Shown piece after piece: positions 53,640 to 64,000 of a stretch of 64,000 nt of DNA. Where the stretch lies: positions 6,114,561 through 6,178,560 of the forward strand of contig JAKZAP010000003.1 of assembly GCA_023053575.1 (NCBI GenBank), given 5' to 3'. Both the position numbers and the translations under genes were made by a program. Source of the stretch: Branchinecta lynchi (taxonomy: Eukaryota > Arthropoda > Branchiopoda > Anostraca > Branchinectidae). Below the pieces are notes generated by a model. That model was not told where the DNA came from, made no database searches, and saw only the letters and a list, made by a program, of their open reading frames with translations. Every line of letters starts with the position of its first letter. Positions within the stretch are counted from its first letter, which is position 1.

Positions 53640-55760
53640 TGTTTGTCAGATACGGTTTGCAGTTTTCAAGGCTGGATCTCTCTCCAGATATTCATTTCAT
53701 CAGAAAATGGGCTTGATCTAGTAGATCTGAAATGGTTATACCACTCATTGACAACTGTATCTTCCTCCAACGATGATCGGATCGGGGGAGGGACTATATT
53801 TTCAAGCCAATCTAATAGAGTCCCTAACATGCCTGCAAAGTTTCACGGTCATAGCACATCTGGAAGTACCCTAACTCGTGATCATCGGAATTAGGGAAAA
53901 CCCCCTCCAACTCCCCCCACTGTGACACGATCGGTCCTGTTTTGTCAATGATATTAATAATAATAATAATATATTTGCAAATTGAATGGCAGGCCGTTAA
54001 GCCTCTACAATGTATCTGTGGCTTATGCTTGTTCTTCCCTCCAAGTCCCATCCCGATCTCTCGACTCTAAGCGCTTCAAGAGATTTCTCCCCCCGCCTTC
54101 AGCTCCTCCCGATGTTATCAGATCCGTTCCAGACTTGAAATTGATCATCTGAGTCACTTGTTCTTGACACTTGACAAGTTTCATGTACGTCTGATCACCT
54201 GTTCCAAAGTTATGCATGTCAATAGAATCTCCCCATGATCATTGGATCGGGAAAATAACTATTTTCAAGTTGACGTGGAAGAGTACCTAATATGTCTGCC
54301 AAGTTTCATGGTCCTAGTACATGTGGAAGTACCCCTCGAAGTACCCTAACTCGTGATCACCGGAAATCCGGGAAAACCCCTTCCAACCCTTCTACTGTGA
54401 CATCCCGATCCATCGACCCTAAGCATTTCACGACATTTCCGGTTCCCCCCTCTAATCCCCCTCTCTTCGGATTTGGTCCAGATTTGAAACTGAATATCTG
54501 AGACACTTGTTCTTCACAATTGTCAAGTTTTATGCATGTCCGATTATCCATTCCAGAGTTATGCATGTTTCTAGTTTCCGGATTCCCCTTCCCTCCACCA
54601 CCCCCCGCGATAGCAAGATCGGGGAAGCGATTATTTCCATGTTAATCTGGTTGGTTTCCTCACATGCCTGTCAAGTTTTAATGTGCTAGCTTATTTGGAA
54701 GCGTTTCAACAGATTTCCGGTTGCCCCTCCAGCTCCCCCCCCCAGTGATCGGATCTGGTCCGGATTTGAAACTGAGCATCTGAAGCACTTGTTCTTGACA
54801 TATGTCAAGTTTCTTGCATGTCTGATTACCCGTTCCAAAGTTATGCATGCTACTAGTTTCCGGAATTCCCATCCCTCCACTCCTCCCACAATGACCGGAT
54901 GGGGAAAGTGATTATTTCCAAGTTCTTCTGGTCGGTTCCCTTATATGCCTGCCAAATTTCATTGTCCTAGCTTATGTGGAAGCGTTTCATGAGATTTCCG
55001 GTGTCCCCTCCAGCCCCCCCCCCCCCAGTTATCGGATCTGGTCCGGATTTGAAATTGAGCTTCTGAAGCACTTGTTCTTGACATATGTCAAGTTTCAGGC
55101 ATATCTGATTACCCGTTCAAAAGTTAGGCATGCTACTACTTTCCGGATTTCCCATCCCTCCACTGCCCCCAAGATGGCCGGATCGGGGAAGTGATTATTT
55201 CCAAGTTAATCTGGTCGGTTTCCCAACACGCCTGCCAAGTTTCATCGTTCTAGCTTATGTGGAAGCCCCCCCCCCCCCCCCCAGTTATCGGCAATTGTTC
55301 TTGACATATGTCAAGTTTCGGATCCGGAATATGATTATATCCAAGTTAATCTGGTCGGTTCGCTGATATTCCTGCCAAACGTTTCACTAGATTTGTTTGA
55401 CTTGGACTGACCATCTTTAAACCAAACTTATTCTCGCATCCGCTTTCAGATACATAGTCGCATAGCTCAGTGGTAGAACACTGGACTGTTAACCCAAAGG
55501 TTCCTGGTTCGATCCCGCCGTCGGCTAGTGTTTTGTTTTGCTCCCGTTTTACTTTTTGCTCCCTTTTTACTTTATAGTTTCCGGACTCCCGGATCCGGGG
55601 AAAGTTGGATTGGGGAAGTGATTATTTGTAAGTTGATCTGGTCGGGTCCCTGATATGCCTGTGAAGTTTCATCGTCCTAGCTTGTGTGGAAGTGCCCAAA
55701 CTAGCAAAACCTGGACAGACCGACAGAACGACAGACAGACAGACCGACAGACCGACAGAA
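53640..55760 (+). repeat. Degenerate tandem repeats of about 280 bp
   Basis: GTGATTATTTCCAAGTTAAT-type anchors recur at 54629, 54908 and 55189 (279-281 bp apart), with diverged units at about 53790, 54250, 55331 and 55617. Each unit has TGCCTGCCAAGTTTCAT, GATCGGATCTGGTCCGGATT and TTGTTCTTGACATATGTCAA. It ends with CAGACCGACAG repeats and the hairpin TATGGCACTTGAG...CTCAAGTGCCATA at 55772-55804. Confidence 0.8.
55456..55526 (+). tRNA. tRNA-Asn(GUU)-like sequence, probably pseudo or SINE head
   Basis: A box TAGCTCAGTGG and B box GGTTCGATCC match the pol III consensus, and the anticodon loop CTGTTAA would read GUU (Asn). Pairing is poor: 5 of 7 in the acceptor stem, about 3 of 5 in the anticodon stem and 3 of 5 in the T stem. 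A TTTT stretch follows. It lies inside the tandem repeat region. Confidence 0.4.
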
Positions 55761-56301
55761 ATTACCATCGCTATATGGCACTTGAGTATGCTCAAGTGCC
55801 ATAAAAACCGAGCAGGCATTAACCGAGATACAGGCGAGTACTCCCTACCGGAAACGTGGAACGGGGTTATTAAGGGAAGAAAATTTAAGCCTCAGTCCCT
55901 TATTAACAACAAAACCGAAGTCGATCAAAATGCAGAAAAAAATATTTCCTGCCGTCGCCCTAATCGTGCAGCAAAAACAGCAGCCGTGTCAAAAATTAAA
56001 TCTCAGCACTAGTTTTTCCGTGCAGTGATTATTCAAAGTAATAGGTACAGGCAAGTATTCATAATAGAACGTAGAACGAGGTCATTAATAAAATAATATT
56101 TAAGTTTTCAGCCTTTATTAATAAAAAAAAAACGAAAGTTGATCAAAATGCAGAAAAAAACCTTTTCTGTCGTCGCCCCAATCGTGCAGCAAAAACAGCG
56201 TCGTTGTCAAAAATTAAATTTCAAGATATATATAGTCGGTAGAAGCTTCAGTTATTTATTACAGGTTTGTTTCCTATCCCCAAAGTTGAACCAGAGGATT
56301 G

Positions 56302-56378
56302 ACAGCCTGACGAGGACCCTTGCCAAGAAGGGCCGAAATATCGCTGACGAAGAATCATAGCTGACGTATCCGTTGTAA
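56302..56378 (+). repeat. Interspersed repeat with hammerhead-like core, best copy
   Basis: CTGACGA at 56307-56313, a GC-rich hairpin (GGACCCTTGCCAAGAAGGGCC), GAAA at 56335-56338 and TATC at 56367-56370 stand in the order of a hammerhead ribozyme core. Stem I can form five pairs (ACAGC with GTTGT) only if one C is left unpaired at the cleavage side. Candidate only. Confidence 0.45.
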
Positions 56379-57179
56379 ACATTGTTTGAATAAACTCTAT
56401 ATGACTATGTCCAAAACACGCCAGTGATCTTCCGCATTAACAACTCAAACACAACAACTCAGATCCCGTTTCAACCAATCATCTGAGATCGTCGGGGACA
56501 GCTGTCGAACCGCTTCCAGCTCTTCCGCTAGGTACATGGCAATTTTGCATCGGCATGGAGAGTTAATTGCGGAAAAACGCCTCAGGGAGAGCAATTGAAG
56601 AACTGGTCTGGATCTTTTCGAACCAGAACAAAATAACACTAGAGAGTAATGCAAAGACCTATCCTTCCCATGCATAAAAAATGTGCCTCTGTCGCAGCGT
56701 CGCCCATCTCGCTTCGTGAGACAAGCGTCAGCAAACTGTTCGTGTGAGCAGTGGCGGACGTAGAACATTCTAACAAGGCTAAGATGCAGTGCTCGGTAAC
56801 GACTGGTTGAGTTACAGTAGGGATGTTTTATAGTTCTCGAACGGACAGTCCACTGTGGGATGTCCTGGCAGTAGTGGAGTTTTTTTCATAAGAGGTTTAC
56901 TTTCAAGCGCACGCGCGAAACTGGGACGTTAAGACAAATATAATCACACCAAAAAAATATTTAAATTCATCGGCTGGTCTTTTAAAAGGGTCAGAGACAA
57001 AATCGAGTTCAACAACAATAGTGACTAGTTCAATAAAACCTGGAACTAAACTCCTCGATTTCTTGCATGCCTTGTAAGGACGAGCGTCAATTCAGGAAAC
57101 GTTTTGAGATTCCTCGCGTTATGGTCAGTTTAGTATGGGTGCAAAGCGTTCAGAGAAGAGGGGACACAATCGGGGAACA

Positions 57180-57560
57180 GACTGAGTCTTAGGGGACGTT
57201 TTGGCGTGGATGGCTCTGGTCTGGTCGACCTCCCGTGGAGTTCAACGGACTTTCTCGCGTGGGGGCCCTCGATCTTTTCGTCATTTTGGCGCGGACGGAT
57301 GAACAGGTGAACGAGGCATCCAGCTCGACGGACGCCTCTCGTTCAACATCGCTCCGAGGGCAGCGTTGAGCTGAACGGGGATATTGTGTGGACCTTCCTA
57401 CTCACATGCTCCCATCCAGCTGAATGGGCATTTTCGCGTGGACGGAACCATCTTCCTCGGCCGTTCAACGCCCGATTGGTTTTCTCATTTTCGCGTGGAA
57501 GGGATCAACCGTTCAGCTCTACAGCCATCCAAGCGAAAACGTCCCCCTAGTATCGAGCTG
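57180..57560. repeat. Inverted partner of the 21.2-kb repeat
   Basis: CTGAATGGGCATTTTCGCGT, CAACGCCCGATTGGTTTTCTC and related strings occur in reverse complement at 21190-21620. Confidence 0.7.
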
Positions 57561-58689
57561 AAGGCCCACAACAGTCCGTCACGTGTCCAGTATGGTGATC
57601 CTGAACTATCCAGCACATAATGGCAAGGATCCTTCCCTTCACCATTCATAATTCTTAGCGCTCGTGATACTTTTAATCTTATTTACATGCTCAGAAGTAA
57701 GCCCGAAAAGACAAACCGGGCATGCATATTCGTCAAACCTCTTCGCAGGGATAAGGAGTGTTCGGGCGAAGTTTACAAACGGCAGAGACGGAGTGCTGCA
57801 CTAGAGATCATCTGGACACCCAGTAAGACGGCGCACCTGAACACGACAAGCAAAAGCAATAACAAACTCTTGGGAAAAGCAAGTAGGCACAATAACAATA
57901 ACGAGCCATCCCTTAGGCGATGGATGAGAGCTAACTTCATATGTACTAAGGAGGGGGGACCTTTACGCCAAAGTGGAGACGCACTGCAATGCCGGACAGC
58001 CCCCGCCCCCCCCCCAACATCCAAGTGCGATCGCACTTTGCAAACGTCGGCGAAATCCATGTTGGGAGTCTGCGAAGGAGATTGCGATATTTTGCATTTC
58101 AACTGTCACGGATGAGTATTCAAAGTAACGGCGTTACTAAAATTCTTCGTGCTAACTCCCAACCCTTGTAAAGTTTCAATCTGAAGTCGTTCGACAATTT
58201 GGGCCCAGTTGCCCATGAACGTTCCCGTTCTTAGGGTATACATGTACAAGAAATTTCATCTCTTAATTCCAACCGTGGTCAAGCCACGATCTTAAGTCGC
58301 TGAGAAATCTCCCGAACCCAGGATCTACAAGTACAAGGACTTTCGACGTCCTTTATCCAGCTCTGGTTAAGTTATGAACATTAGTCACTGGGAAATCTGG
58401 GCCCGATTGCCCCTGAACTGGTTGGGTATGGGGGTGGCACCACTGAAAGACAAAACTATACCCTAATGCCAATGTTTATACCGAGTGTCAACTTGATAAC
58501 TATTATGGTTCACCAGTTATGAACTCCAGAAAAACAAGACCAAAGTTCCCAAAAATGTAATATTTGATCAAGAGAGTTATGTAATTTTGTATTTTTAAAA
58601 TTTAGAAACAGATCGAGGCTTATACTGGTGGTTGAAACACCTTCGAAACTTAATCTGAGAAATCTCTGATCTGAGAAAACCAAATTCAG

Positions 58690-59385
58690 ATATGGATCCA
58701 GCATGCGTGTTTACTCTTCTAAGTCATATCTATTTTGACGTAATCGATCGAAACTTCCTGCCTTACTTCTGCCAATTTTCCGGTTTCGGCGGAATACCGG
58801 AACTACTTGTCCGGCGAAAAAAAAAGCTCAAAAACCAATTCAGCGTATCTCCTTACCCCTATATCCAACATCTAATCAACTTCGTATAAAATTTAAATTA
58901 TAACAAATTTTTCGGTGTCAGCCAGATTCCGGGCGAACTATATGTGAGGGTAATAAAGGATTATCATATATGGATTCAGCGTCTCTTCTTACCAAGAAAT
59001 GGAGCTACAAAGACCACTTTTGCTTTTAACAAATTTTCCAGTTTTGGCCGGATTTCGGAAGAACTACTTGTCCGGCGAGAAAATGGTTTCCATATTGGTG
59101 TTAAGCATGGCTTCTAACCCCTTAATCGACTATCTCATTAGCTGTTTAAAAATATTTTGTTAGCCCCTTAATCTGAGCCCCCTCCACCACCCATAAATGT
59201 AGGAGTACATAGCCCATCTACGAACTAGACCTTTTCCTTGTACCAAAGAATCCTCACACCAAGTTTCATCAAAATATCTCATTCCCTTCGAGAGTTATCG
59301 TGCTCACAGACACACAGACGGACAACTTTTGCGATGTCATAGGACTCATAGGTATCCCTCCACTTCCGTTTTGGGATCCCAAAAA
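58690..59385 (+). repeat. Dispersed repeat copies
   Basis: Two or three head-to-tail diverged units with GGAACTACTTGTCCGGCGA and TCTCCTTACCCCTA, ending in GAGAGTTATCGTGCTCACAG...TTGGGATCCCAAAA. Related to 38930-39726. Confidence 0.65.
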
Positions 59386-60026
59386 CCCGATGAAAAACGA
59401 CTACCCGGGCCGCAAGAGTTGGCTGTTCATAAACTGAACACTCCACTAATAATTTGTTTGCTTACTGACTGGCTGGCAACATTTGAGGGGAGGGGGAATC
59501 TGCTAGCAAGAAAGGCCCAAACTGATCAAAGAGCAAGAAAACCTTCACGTTTTCCAGACAGAAACATAAGACAAGACCCTAGGTTTTGATGGGATCCCAC
59601 AAATCTAATATTTGATTCAAACAATTGGGTCATGTTTTCGCCATTCAGTCTTCGTCAGATTTCTTGAATATTTTTACTGCTAAAATAAAGTTCAAACATG
59701 GATTCTGCATGTCTCCTTGCCCCGGTATCGAAACTCTCATCGATTTCAGAAACAACTTTGAGCTTCAGCCAAATTTCCAGTTTCAGCCGAACTCGTGATG
59801 AACCATCTGTCCAGCACAAAAAACTAAGTTCAGATATGGATTCAGCGGACCTCCTTAACCCCTCAATGAATATTTTATTAGCTTATAGAACATACAAGTT
59901 TTTACCTTACATTCGAAACCCCTCCTCTGCCTCTAAAGATAAGAACTTGACCTGTACTTTACCAGTGAATCCTCATTGAACAACATCATCGCTAGAACAA
60001 TATTATTTCTGCGTTTGAACATTATA

Positions 60027-60310
60027 TAAGATAAGATAAGATATTTATTACCTTAAAAAAACAATGGCCATGGCAGTACAAACAAACAGAAACACAATGA
60101 CAAACTTATTTCTAACTACCACTAACACTACAAAAAATGGTCTCTATGAACCGTTGACTGCTAGGAACCTACCCCCTTTCTTTATACTACCGTAAACCTC
60201 GCTCTTAAACATTTGCTCCATCCATTCCTGATCCCACTCATTTACTCCAAATATTTCACTTCTCAAATCAATCAATTCCGTACAATCATACAAAAGATGT
60301 CGCTTTAGTT
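60027..60310 (-). pseudogene. LINE 3' end (severely 5'-truncated)
   Basis: On the minus strand, RHLLYDCTELIDLRSEIFGV and a tail ending at TAG (60144-60146) resemble the extreme C-terminus of non-LTR retrotransposon ORF2 (HLLYDC...R). About 115 bp of 3' UTR ends in a repeated TATCT/ATCTT tail. Inserted within the dispersed repeat at 59.7-60.5 kb. Confidence 0.65.
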
Positions 60311-61239
60311 AAGATATGGATTCAGCGGACTTCCTTACCCCCTGAATGAATATCTTATTAGCTTATAAAACATACATGTTTTTACCGTAATTCGAAACCC
60401 CTTCTCTGCCTCTAAAGATAGGACCAAAGGACCCATCTACAACCTGTACTTTACCAGCGCATCCTCATTGAACAACATCCTCGCTTGAACAACAAATTTC
60501 CTCGTTTGAACATCATATATCAACCCCTTCGACCTTCGATTACACTAGATATCGCCGACGTCCATAGAATGAACAAAGGAATGTCGCTATCCACGCGCAG
60601 AGCTATTATTAAGAGGTTGAACGTGGGGGAATTCCATAATCCCACTTCTTACTCCATTGTTGTAAAATGAACGAGTGGTAATCAGGGTTTAATGAAGATC
60701 AGGCTCCTGGGCTGTGGGCTGAAGAAACTCGTACACCCTGGTTCTTGGTGACCAACCCTGGCATCCTAGCAAAGCTGGAATTCACATATCCAGTCAAGCC
60801 CGAGGCCTACTATCCGAGATTTACCTTTACATTGGTTATTTTATTGTACGAAACCAATTACAGGAGTACACATAACATGTGTATATACATAATGTACAAA
60901 CCTGGGCCGAAACTAAATATATAAATTGGTCCTTACCATAAATATAACGTAAGGCAAATGAGGTCTTGCTCCGACCCAGGATGAAAGAGAACTCCCTTTG
61001 GTTAAGGACTCATTCCGTAGCTAAATTACTTAGAATGAAATGGATCAAAGCCTGACATCGGATTAGCCAGCCGCTAACTGGAGCTAGTGGGTAAAGACCG
61101 AGTGACCTATTGTCACGATGCCGGGAAATTAATGATGGTGGTGAAAACCGAGGAGATAAATAGAAAAGTAGGCGATAGAGGGAGGGAATAACTAGGAGGA
61201 CTATTGCAGAGCAAAGTGCTATGGGATGTCTCCATAACA

Positions 61240-61650
61240 GTATATTGGTTTGTGAATGAAGGGGTAGGGAATGCTATAGCCGAAAATTGGTTGACAAATT
61301 TTATGTCCGGTTTTCGCCGGATTCCGGGTGAACCACTTATCCGGCAAGAAAATAACTTTCATATTCGGATTGAGCATGTCTCCTTACTCCTAAATCAACT
61401 ATCTCAATAGCTTTAAAAAAATATTTTGGTTTGCCCCTTAATTTGAAACCCCTTCCCCTACCCCTAAATATAGGGCTACAGAGCCCATATACGAACTTGA
61501 TCTTACCCTTGACCCAAACAATTCTCACACCAAGTTTCATCAAAATATCTCCTTCCCTTCGAGAGTTATCGTCCTAACAGACAGACGGACAACTTTTGCG
61601 ATGTCATAGATATTCCTTCACTTACGTTTTGGGATCCCAAAAAACCTACT
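61240..61650 (+). repeat. Dispersed repeat copy
   Basis: TTCCGGGTGAACCACTTATC, CATGTCTCCTTACTCCTA, then AGTTATCGTCCTAACAGACA and TTTTGGGATCCCAAAA. Same family as 38930-39726; an inverted tail lies at 62300-62520. Confidence 0.7.
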
Positions 61651-62761
61651 AAACCACGAATCTCTACCTTTGGCTGAAATTTCCCGTGTTAAAAACAGTT
61701 GTACGGAATAATGATTCATTCCAGGTCAAATTTATCTGAAAGGATCAGTAGAGGGCCCTCTTACGTGTTTTCTCTTTTGTAATAGGCACGGCTGAAGTAC
61801 CACTTATATTTTTTCAAATTTGGTAAACCTCCCACCTCACGAGAAAATACGAATTTCCCAAGAAAACTGAAGTCCCAACGACAAGCAAGAACAAGGTAGT
61901 TCATGAGAACTGTTGGAGATAAACCGTAGCACAGAAACGAATGAAGCAGTTAAATAATGAGCTTCTAACTGTACGGACGCTTTCCTTACTTCTTACGAAC
62001 TAAACAAACTAAATTAAGCCGAAACTCTTTAATAAAGCCCTTGTTGTAGAATAACTATTTAAAGGAAACTTTGTACTTATTCTGCTTTTTACTATTTTTC
62101 TTATATATTTGGCGTTAAGATTTTAGCTTGTCGCCATTACTACACAAGTAGCTTACAAACCACTTGATACACTAAAAAAGTAAACAAAAGTTTAGACTAA
62201 AATGGGATGTTGACTATAGCCTACAACGCTTAAACATTTGGACACAGCGCGAATTTACAACTTGTACTAGTAAACTGTTCCACGGTTCAGTAACCCTATT
62301 AACGGATGAGCACTGGCCGACTTTTGGGATCCCAAAACGTAAGTGGTGGGATACCTATGACTTCGTAAAAGTTTTCCGTCTATCCGTCCGTCTGTCCGCA
62401 CGATAACTCTCGAAGGGAATGAGCTATTTTGATGAAAGTTGGTGTGACGATTCTTTGGGTCAAGGAAAAGTTCGAGTTCGTAGATGGGCCCCATAGCTGT
62501 ATACTTTAGGGATGGGGTTTCAATTAATGCCTCAAGGGTTTTGCTTTAGAAGTTACTTTCTAGCAACCTTAAAGTGCGCATCTTAAAGGAACAGAAAACT
62601 TGACTCAAACTTGACTCGGGGAGCTAGCTGACATATCAAGAATGTACCCTGAGTCGATATTGAAGGTAAGACAAATTCTCGTTACGACCATTGCAGTTTC
62701 CGGGCAGTTTCCGAGAATTCGACTTTTAAGTTAGTAGAAAAAAAAGCAAATGGTTTGTGTG

Positions 62762-62826
62762 CCGGGAGTAGTAATCGAACGCACGACCTATTGACTACTA
62801 CCCCGATACTATGGCCGAAACACGGC
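62762..62826 (-). other. tRNA-like sequence
   Basis: On the minus strand ATAGTATCGGGGTAGTAG and GCGTTCGATTACTACTCC recall a tRNA D arm and T arm, but a full cloverleaf was not obtained. Could be a SINE head. A 15-base match occurs at about 860. Confidence 0.25.
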
Positions 62827-63424
62827 CAAATGCGAATTTTTACAGTGCATAATTACAGTGCATAAGGGGCAAGGGCCTGCCAGCTAGCTTCGGGAACACT
62901 AAGGAGGGGGTTCGAGATAACAAAGAAGGGGGGTCCTGTCGACAGTAAGTCCCTGTATCTTTATCTAAGCCCCCCCAGGTCGGTTTGATGGCCGAAAGTT
63001 GCGTAGTCAAGTTTTCTGTGCCTTTAACCGAAGAGTAAAAAACATTTTTTTTTTTACCAGACCATATATATTCATGGTCATAAAGGGTCCAGGATAATTT
63101 TTGCCTCAAGGGTTTTGATTCCAGATGAATTTCTAACACCCTTAGTGCGCATCATCACAGCCAAGTGCAAAAAAAAACTTTTTAACAAACAATACATTAT
63201 CGTGATTTCCCAGAGCCTTGCAAGTGCTATATGAGATTCCAGCTCTTGTTGCATGACTAGCCGACAACATCGAGTAATGGGGGGGGGGGGGGGCATGAAG
63301 TAAAATTTTTGTGAATGCTCGATCCGCATCAGCGCTCCTTGGGTCATAATCAGAGGCTTCATTTGGGGGGTAACAGAATTACCCTTTTTAAATATTTCTT
63401 CAGCCCAAGCTGACCGCAATGGTG

Positions 63425-63610
63425 CAAAACGGACACGTCAGCTGAATTTTATTGGAGCTATATTTCGGCCCTTCTTGGCAAGGGCGAAATGGGTGTTTCC
63501 CACAGGTTCGTTGTTGCAACTTGAGCGGTTTTGGGCCTGAAGAGGACCCTTGCGAAGAAGGGCCTAAAAATAGCTCCAATAAAATTCAGCTGATGTATCC
63601 GTTTTCACCA
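63425..63610. repeat. Inverted pair of the hammerhead-like repeat
   Basis: A minus-strand copy (AGCTATATTTCGGCCCTTCTTG) is followed head to head by a plus-strand copy (CCTGAAGAGGACCCTTGCG...). A similar pairing exists at 30.8-31.2 kb. Confidence 0.65.
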
Positions 63611-64000
63611 TCAAATATTACCCTTTTTTGTCAGTTTACAAAAAAAAACTTAGTTTTACATGAAACGTACGTGACTTAACCAAATAAATAATTACCAACT
63701 GTGTCGTTTTCACACATTATAATTTTTACATTCACATATAAGTACAATTCACAAGGCAATCAATTGCTGCTAAACCACTTCTGAAGCTGGGATCCCAGGC
63801 CAAAAGTCCTACAAGAGTACTGGTCGTACAATTGTCATGTGTATTTTGATTTCGGCTAGGCTAGCTAAATAATGTTTGTTTTCCAATATTCCGCCGCGCT
63901 GTTCCGGTAAATTTATTTTATGGTTTTCCAAAGAAATAGGTATTAAATAGGATCTAAGACGAGGAGCGAAACCGAAACTGACTATGTTTCCTGACGATTT

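Noticed and set aside
55772..55804. Helitron 3' end (hairpin TATGGCACTTGAG...CTCAAGTGCCATA)
   Set aside because: No CTRR follows the hairpin and no TC start was found; an A-rich tail follows instead.
57687..58115. 142-codon open frame as a possible host exon
   Set aside because: No recognisable domain, with repeated low-complexity stretches and no convincing splice context.

Overview
The window is animal genomic DNA: long introns with GT...AG junctions, dense interspersed repeats and a basement-membrane gene. It carries one complete virus-like DNA transposon of the Polinton/Maverick type. The repeat mix (Penelope-like RT with GIY-YIG nuclease, hAT-like and Harbinger-like MITEs, LINE tails) together with a nidogen gene would fit an arthropod, perhaps a crustacean, but the species cannot be fixed from sequence alone.

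Region 1 (925-15364) is the Polinton, 14,428 bp at 931-15358. It has a perfect 6-bp target duplication (CAGGGC) and 587-bp terminal inverted repeats that look identical by eye. Each terminal repeat carries a copy of the same 102-residue gene reading outward. Between them lie a gene behind a heat-shock-like promoter and a likely 5'-UTR intron (2085-2801), a small membrane protein (minus strand), protein-primed DNA polymerase B, an array of ten 21-bp repeats, packaging ATPase, a fibre-like protein, an AT-hook/hydrophobic protein, adenain-type protease, a zinc-ribbon protein, retroviral-type integrase, a conserved structural-module protein, penton-type minor capsid, a pVI-like small protein and the major capsid protein. 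Replication, packaging, maturation, capsid and integration functions are therefore all encoded, and no main gene shows an internal stop.

Two expression features of this element stand out. First, twelve of its gene starts have the hexamer TAAATG at the start codon, like a poxvirus-type late promoter. Second, the genes without it include the protease and the integrase. These lie in the -1 frame of the preceding small gene, have no ATG before their conserved N-terminal part, and overlap that gene across canonical slippery heptamers (A AAA AAC at 9908-9914 and T TTA AAA at 10464-10470). This suggests retrovirus-like -1 frameshifting of Pro and Int in a DNA element. The third exception, the gene at 2085, has its own TATA box and a four-unit heat-shock element.

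Region 2 (15.4-25.2 kb) is non-coding: an AT microsatellite, two copies of an hAT-like MITE (one nested inside a Harbinger-like MITE), and a 2.2-kb repeat related to the element at 39.7 kb.

Region 3 (25.2-50.8 kb, minus strand) is the C-terminal half of a nidogen (entactin) gene: ten exons encoding EGF-like modules, the YWTD beta-propeller and the last EGF, with phases that agree across every junction. Its introns hold MITEs, poly-G/C tracts and a complete 2-kb hAT-like element. The 5' part of the gene is not recognised and probably lies beyond the window.

Region 4 (50.8-64 kb) is repeats: a broken Penelope-like element, 280-bp tandem repeats, a tRNA-Asn-like sequence, a LINE 3' end and several copies of a dispersed repeat. 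No further host gene was recognised there.
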